Assembly (NCBI RefSeq): GCF_027706745.1
Contig: NZ_JAQFWP010000003.1
Location: 124,001-188,000 of the forward strand
Direction: 5' to 3'
Origin: Nocardiopsis suaedae
GTDB lineage: Bacteria > Actinomycetota > Actinomycetes > Streptosporangiales > Streptosporangiaceae
DNA length: 64,000 bases
The notes beneath the pieces were generated by a model, which saw only the letters and a program-made list of their open reading frames with translations, was not told where the DNA came from and did no database searches. Within the stretch, counting starts at the first letter, position 1; each line of letters starts with the position of its first letter. This document shows, piece after piece, positions 61,599 through 64,000 of this stretch. The position numbers were made by a program, and so were the translations under genes.

Positions 61599-63131
61599 AT
61601 GGCGACGTCACCCACACCACCGACACCCACCCCGCCGACGACCGAACCCGAAGCGCCCCGCGCCGGTGCCCGCGCCTGGGCCGGGCTGGCCGTCCTGCTG
61701 CTTCCGGCACTGCTCGTCTCGATGGACATCTCGGTCCTGTTCGTGGCGGCGCCCGCGCTGGCCGCCGCCTTCGACCCCACCGCCGCCCAATGGGTGTGGA
61801 TGATGGACGTCTACGGCTTCGTCATGGCGTCCCTGCTCATCGCCATGGGCGGGCTGGGCGACCGGATCGGCCGCAGGCGCCTGCTGCTGGCCGGGGGAGC
61901 CGCCTTCGGCGCGGCCTCGGCGCTGGTGGCCCTCGCCCCCACCGCCGAGCTGCTCATCGCCGGGCGCGTGCTGCTGGGCGTCGGCGCGGCGACGCTCGCC
62001 CCCTCCACGCTGGCCCTGATCCGCGGGCTCTTCGCGCACCCCGGACAGCGCCGCGCGGCGGTGGGCGCCTGGACGGCCGCCTTCAGCGGCGGCGCGGTGG
62101 CCGGGCCGGTCATCGGCGGCCTGCTGCTGGAGCACTTCTGGTGGGGCTCGGTCTTCCTGATCAACGTGCCCGTCATGGCGGTGCTGCTGATCGCGGCGCC
62201 GCTCCTGGGCCCCGAGTCCCGGGCGCCCGAGGGCGGGTCCTTCGACCTGCCGGGGGCGCTGCTGTGCCTGGCGGCACTGCTGGGCGCCGTCTTCGCGGTC
62301 AAGCACGCCGCCGAGCACGGCCCGGACGCGGCCGCGGTGCTCGCCCTGGCCGGCGGCCTGGCCTGCGGGGCGCTGTTCGTGCTCCGCCAGCGGCGGGCCG
62401 CGCACCCGCTGATCGACCTCGGCCTGTTCGGCAACCCCGCGTTCAGCGCCGCCGTCGCCGCCAACGGGTCGGTGTCCCTGGCCGCGGCCGGGATGGGGTT
62501 CCTCGCCTTCACCTACCTGCAGGTGGTGCAGGGTCTGAGCCCGTTCGCGGCGGCCCTGTGGGCGCTGCCCACCTTCCTCGGCACGGTCGCCGGGGTCGCG
62601 GCCGCGGGGGCGGCCACCGCCCGGGTCTCCCGCGGGACGGTGATCGCCACGGGCCTGGCCGTCAGCGCGCTCGGGTTCGCCGGGATCGGGACGGTGGGGC
62701 CCACCTCGCCGGTGCCGCTGTTCATCGGCTCCTACATCGTGGTCACCCTGGGCGCCGGGATGACGGCCGCCCTGGCCAACGACCTGGTCCTGGGCTCGGC
62801 TCCGCGCGAGCGCGCGGGGGCGGCGTCCGGGGTGTCGGAGACCGCCGTCGAACTGGGCAACGCGCTGGGGATCGCGGTCCTGGGCACCATCGCCGCCGCG
62901 GTGTACCGGGAGACCATGCGCGGCGAGGCCTCGGCGGCCGCGGACGGGGCGGCCGGTCAGACGGTCGCCGCGGCCGCCGAGCAGGCGGCGGGAATGGGCG
63001 AGGCCGGCAGGGGCCTACTCGACACCGCCTTCGCGGCGTTCACCGAGGGAATGAACGCCGCGGCCCTGACGGGGGCGGGCGTGATGGCGGCGGTTGCGGT
63101 GTTCGCGGCCCTCGCCCTGCGGGGGAGGTGA
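61599..63131 (+). CDS. MFS drug-exporter-like transporter (DHA2/14-TMS)
   Basis: A 510-residue protein with about 14 hydrophobic helices. WVWMMDVYGFVMASLLIAMGGLGDRIGRRRLLLAG is the DHA2 loop 2-3 motif A, and TLAPSTLALIRGLF and AVGAWTAAFSGGAVAGPVIGGLLLEHFWWGSVFLINVPV are the motif C region of drug:H+ antiporters. Substrate is unknown. It lies behind the TetR-controlled promoter. ATG 61599 is chosen because it matches the predicted start of transcription. Confidence 0.93.
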   Translation: MATSPTPPTPTPPTTEPEAPRAGARAWAGLAVLLLPALLVSMDISVLFVAAPALAAAFDPTAAQWVWMMDVYGFVMASLLIAMGGLGDRIGRRRLLLAGGAAFGAASALVALAPTAELLIAGRVLLGVGAATLAPSTLALIRGLFAHPGQRRAAVGAWTAAFSGGAVAGPVIGGLLLEHFWWGSVFLINVPVMAVLLIAAPLLGPESRAPEGGSFDLPGALLCLAALLGAVFAVKHAAEHGPDAAAVLALAGGLACGALFVLRQRRAAHPLIDLGLFGNPAFSAAVAANGSVSLAAAGMGFLAFTYLQVVQGLSPFAAALWALPTFLGTVAGVAAAGAATARVSRGTVIATGLAVSALGFAGIGTVGPTSPVPLFIGSYIVVTLGAGMTAALANDLVLGSAPRERAGAASGVSETAVELGNALGIAVLGTIAAAVYRETMRGEASAAADGAAGQTVAAAAEQAAGMGEAGRGLLDTAFAAFTEGMNAAALTGAGVMAAVAVFAALALRGR

Positions 63132-63248
63132 GGCGCTTGCTCCTCAGGTAGCAATCCGGTTGGGCACCCGCGCACGATGTGCCCGGGCCCCCTGCTCCGC
63201 GAGGCTCGTCACGGCAACCGACGACCGGAGCGGAGCAGGAGAGAAGCG

Positions 63249-64000
63249 ATGCCCCCCGTACCGACCCCCCGTACCCGCCCGGCGGCGAAGGGCCTGGCCG
63301 CCCTCGCCGCCGCGGCCCTTCTCGCGGCCGGGCCCGCCCCCACCGCCGCCGCCGCCGCCCCCGCCGGCACTGCCGTGGCCGCCACGACCGCCGCCCCCGA
63401 GCTCACCGCCGACGACGTCGACGCCTGGCTCGACGACGTGGTGCCGGAGTCGCTGGGCGAGGCCGGGATCCCCGGCGCGGCGGTCAGCGTCGTCGCCGAC
63501 GGCGAACTCCTCACCGCCCGCGGCTACGGCGACGCCCGCACCGGGGCCGACGGCGGCCGGGCGGTCCCGGTCGACCCCGAGGAGACGCTCTTCCGGCCGG
63601 GGTCGGTCTCCAAGCTGTTCACCGCGACCGCCGTGATGCGGCTGGTCGAGGAGGGAGAGGCGGACCTGGACGCCGACGTTCGGGAGTACCTGGACTTCGA
63701 CCTGCCCACCCGGTTCGACGAACCGGTCACCCTGCGCCACCTGCTCTCGCACACCGCCGGCTTCGAGGACCGGTTCGCCGGGATGATGCTCCCCGAGGGC
63801 CGGGAGCCCGACCTGCGCGCCTACCTGTCCACCGACCCTCCCGAGCAGGTCTATGAGCCCGGCACGGTGCCCTCCTACTCCAACTACGGCAACGCCCTGG
63901 CCGGCTACGTCGTGGAGAACGTCAGCGGCACCGCCTTCGAGGACTACGTCGCCGAGGAGGTCCTGGAACCGCTGGGCATGGACTCCTCCACCTTCGCGCA
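63249..64000 (+). CDS. secreted serine hydrolase (class C beta-lactamase-like), 5' part
   Basis: The first 250 residues are present; the gene runs off the window. It has an N-terminal signal (AAKGLAALAAAALLAAGPAPTAAAAAP). The SxxK motif is RPGSVSKLFT near residue 121, and YSNYGN is the Tyr-x-Asn motif near 213. LRHLLSHTAGFED is also typical. Members are penicillin-binding-like esterases or D-aminopeptidases on the cell surface. ATG 63249 is the start. Confidence 0.88.
   Translation, partial: MPPVPTPRTRPAAKGLAALAAAALLAAGPAPTAAAAAPAGTAVAATTAAPELTADDVDAWLDDVVPESLGEAGIPGAAVSVVADGELLTARGYGDARTGADGGRAVPVDPEETLFRPGSVSKLFTATAVMRLVEEGEADLDADVREYLDFDLPTRFDEPVTLRHLLSHTAGFEDRFAGMMLPEGREPDLRAYLSTDPPEQVYEPGTVPSYSNYGNALAGYVVENVSGTAFEDYVAEEVLEPLGMDSSTFA

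Overview
The window is very GC-rich DNA with GTG and TTG starts, ATGA/GTGA gene overlaps, WhiJ/Scr1-type regulators, a CYP157/CYP154-like P450 pair and several Ser/Thr kinases. Together these point to a filamentous actinomycete, plausibly Nocardiopsidaceae; the family assignment is inference. All functional calls come from reading motifs and gene context. No database search was run.

Region 1 (1-11,900) is a complete type I-E CRISPR-Cas locus. A 26-repeat array (549-2102) is followed by cas3, casA-B-C-D-E, cas1 and cas2 on the same strand, mostly with start/stop overlaps. A 5-repeat array (11460-11732) lies just after cas2. Both arrays have a degenerate last repeat, so both leaders lie upstream, and the two leaders share a 12-nt motif touching the first repeat. 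A tRNA-Lys follows.

Region 2 (12,000-37,100) is mostly envelope and regulatory genes. It holds a PspC protein, two MFS or membrane proteins, a metallopeptidase, a metallophosphoesterase, and a Glu-Asp-Phe tRNA cluster with a promoter candidate and a strong terminator. A two-component system is divergent from a lipoprotein/adaptor/MacB-type ABC operon. Further on are secreted enzymes (beta-helix protein, M14 carboxypeptidase, phosphodiester glycosidase), an AIM24 protein, a kinase-like protein that lacks an N-lobe, a canonical Ser/Thr kinase, an SDR, an S4 protein, an imine-reductase-like gene divergent from an HxlR regulator, an ABC-F protein and a second identical tRNA-Asp.

Region 3 (37,100-49,400) is a respiratory nitrate reduction cluster. 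narK is divergent from narGHJI, and a DUF5996 gene and a small acetyltransferase gene are coupled to the end of the operon. An alanine/glycine symporter, a GNAT and an SRPBCC protein follow.

Region 4 (49,400-64,000) holds a copper P-type ATPase behind a CsoR-like palindrome, then a P450 pair. The first P450 lacks the K-helix ExxR motif and overlaps the second by 115 bp. A membrane Ser/Thr kinase ends in a 165-bp MITE-like element. A WhiJ/Scr1-type trio (HATPase, XRE-DUF5753, DUF397) comes next, then a truncated Nudix gene whose broken end is a solo copy of the MITE end. Quinone reductase/GlxA-type and TetR/MFS divergent pairs follow, and a serine hydrolase is cut by the window edge.

The least conventional signals are the MITE-like repeat family that supplies stop codons, the ExxR-less P450 with its long overlap, the N-lobe-less kinase, and several candidate operators in divergent intergenic regions.
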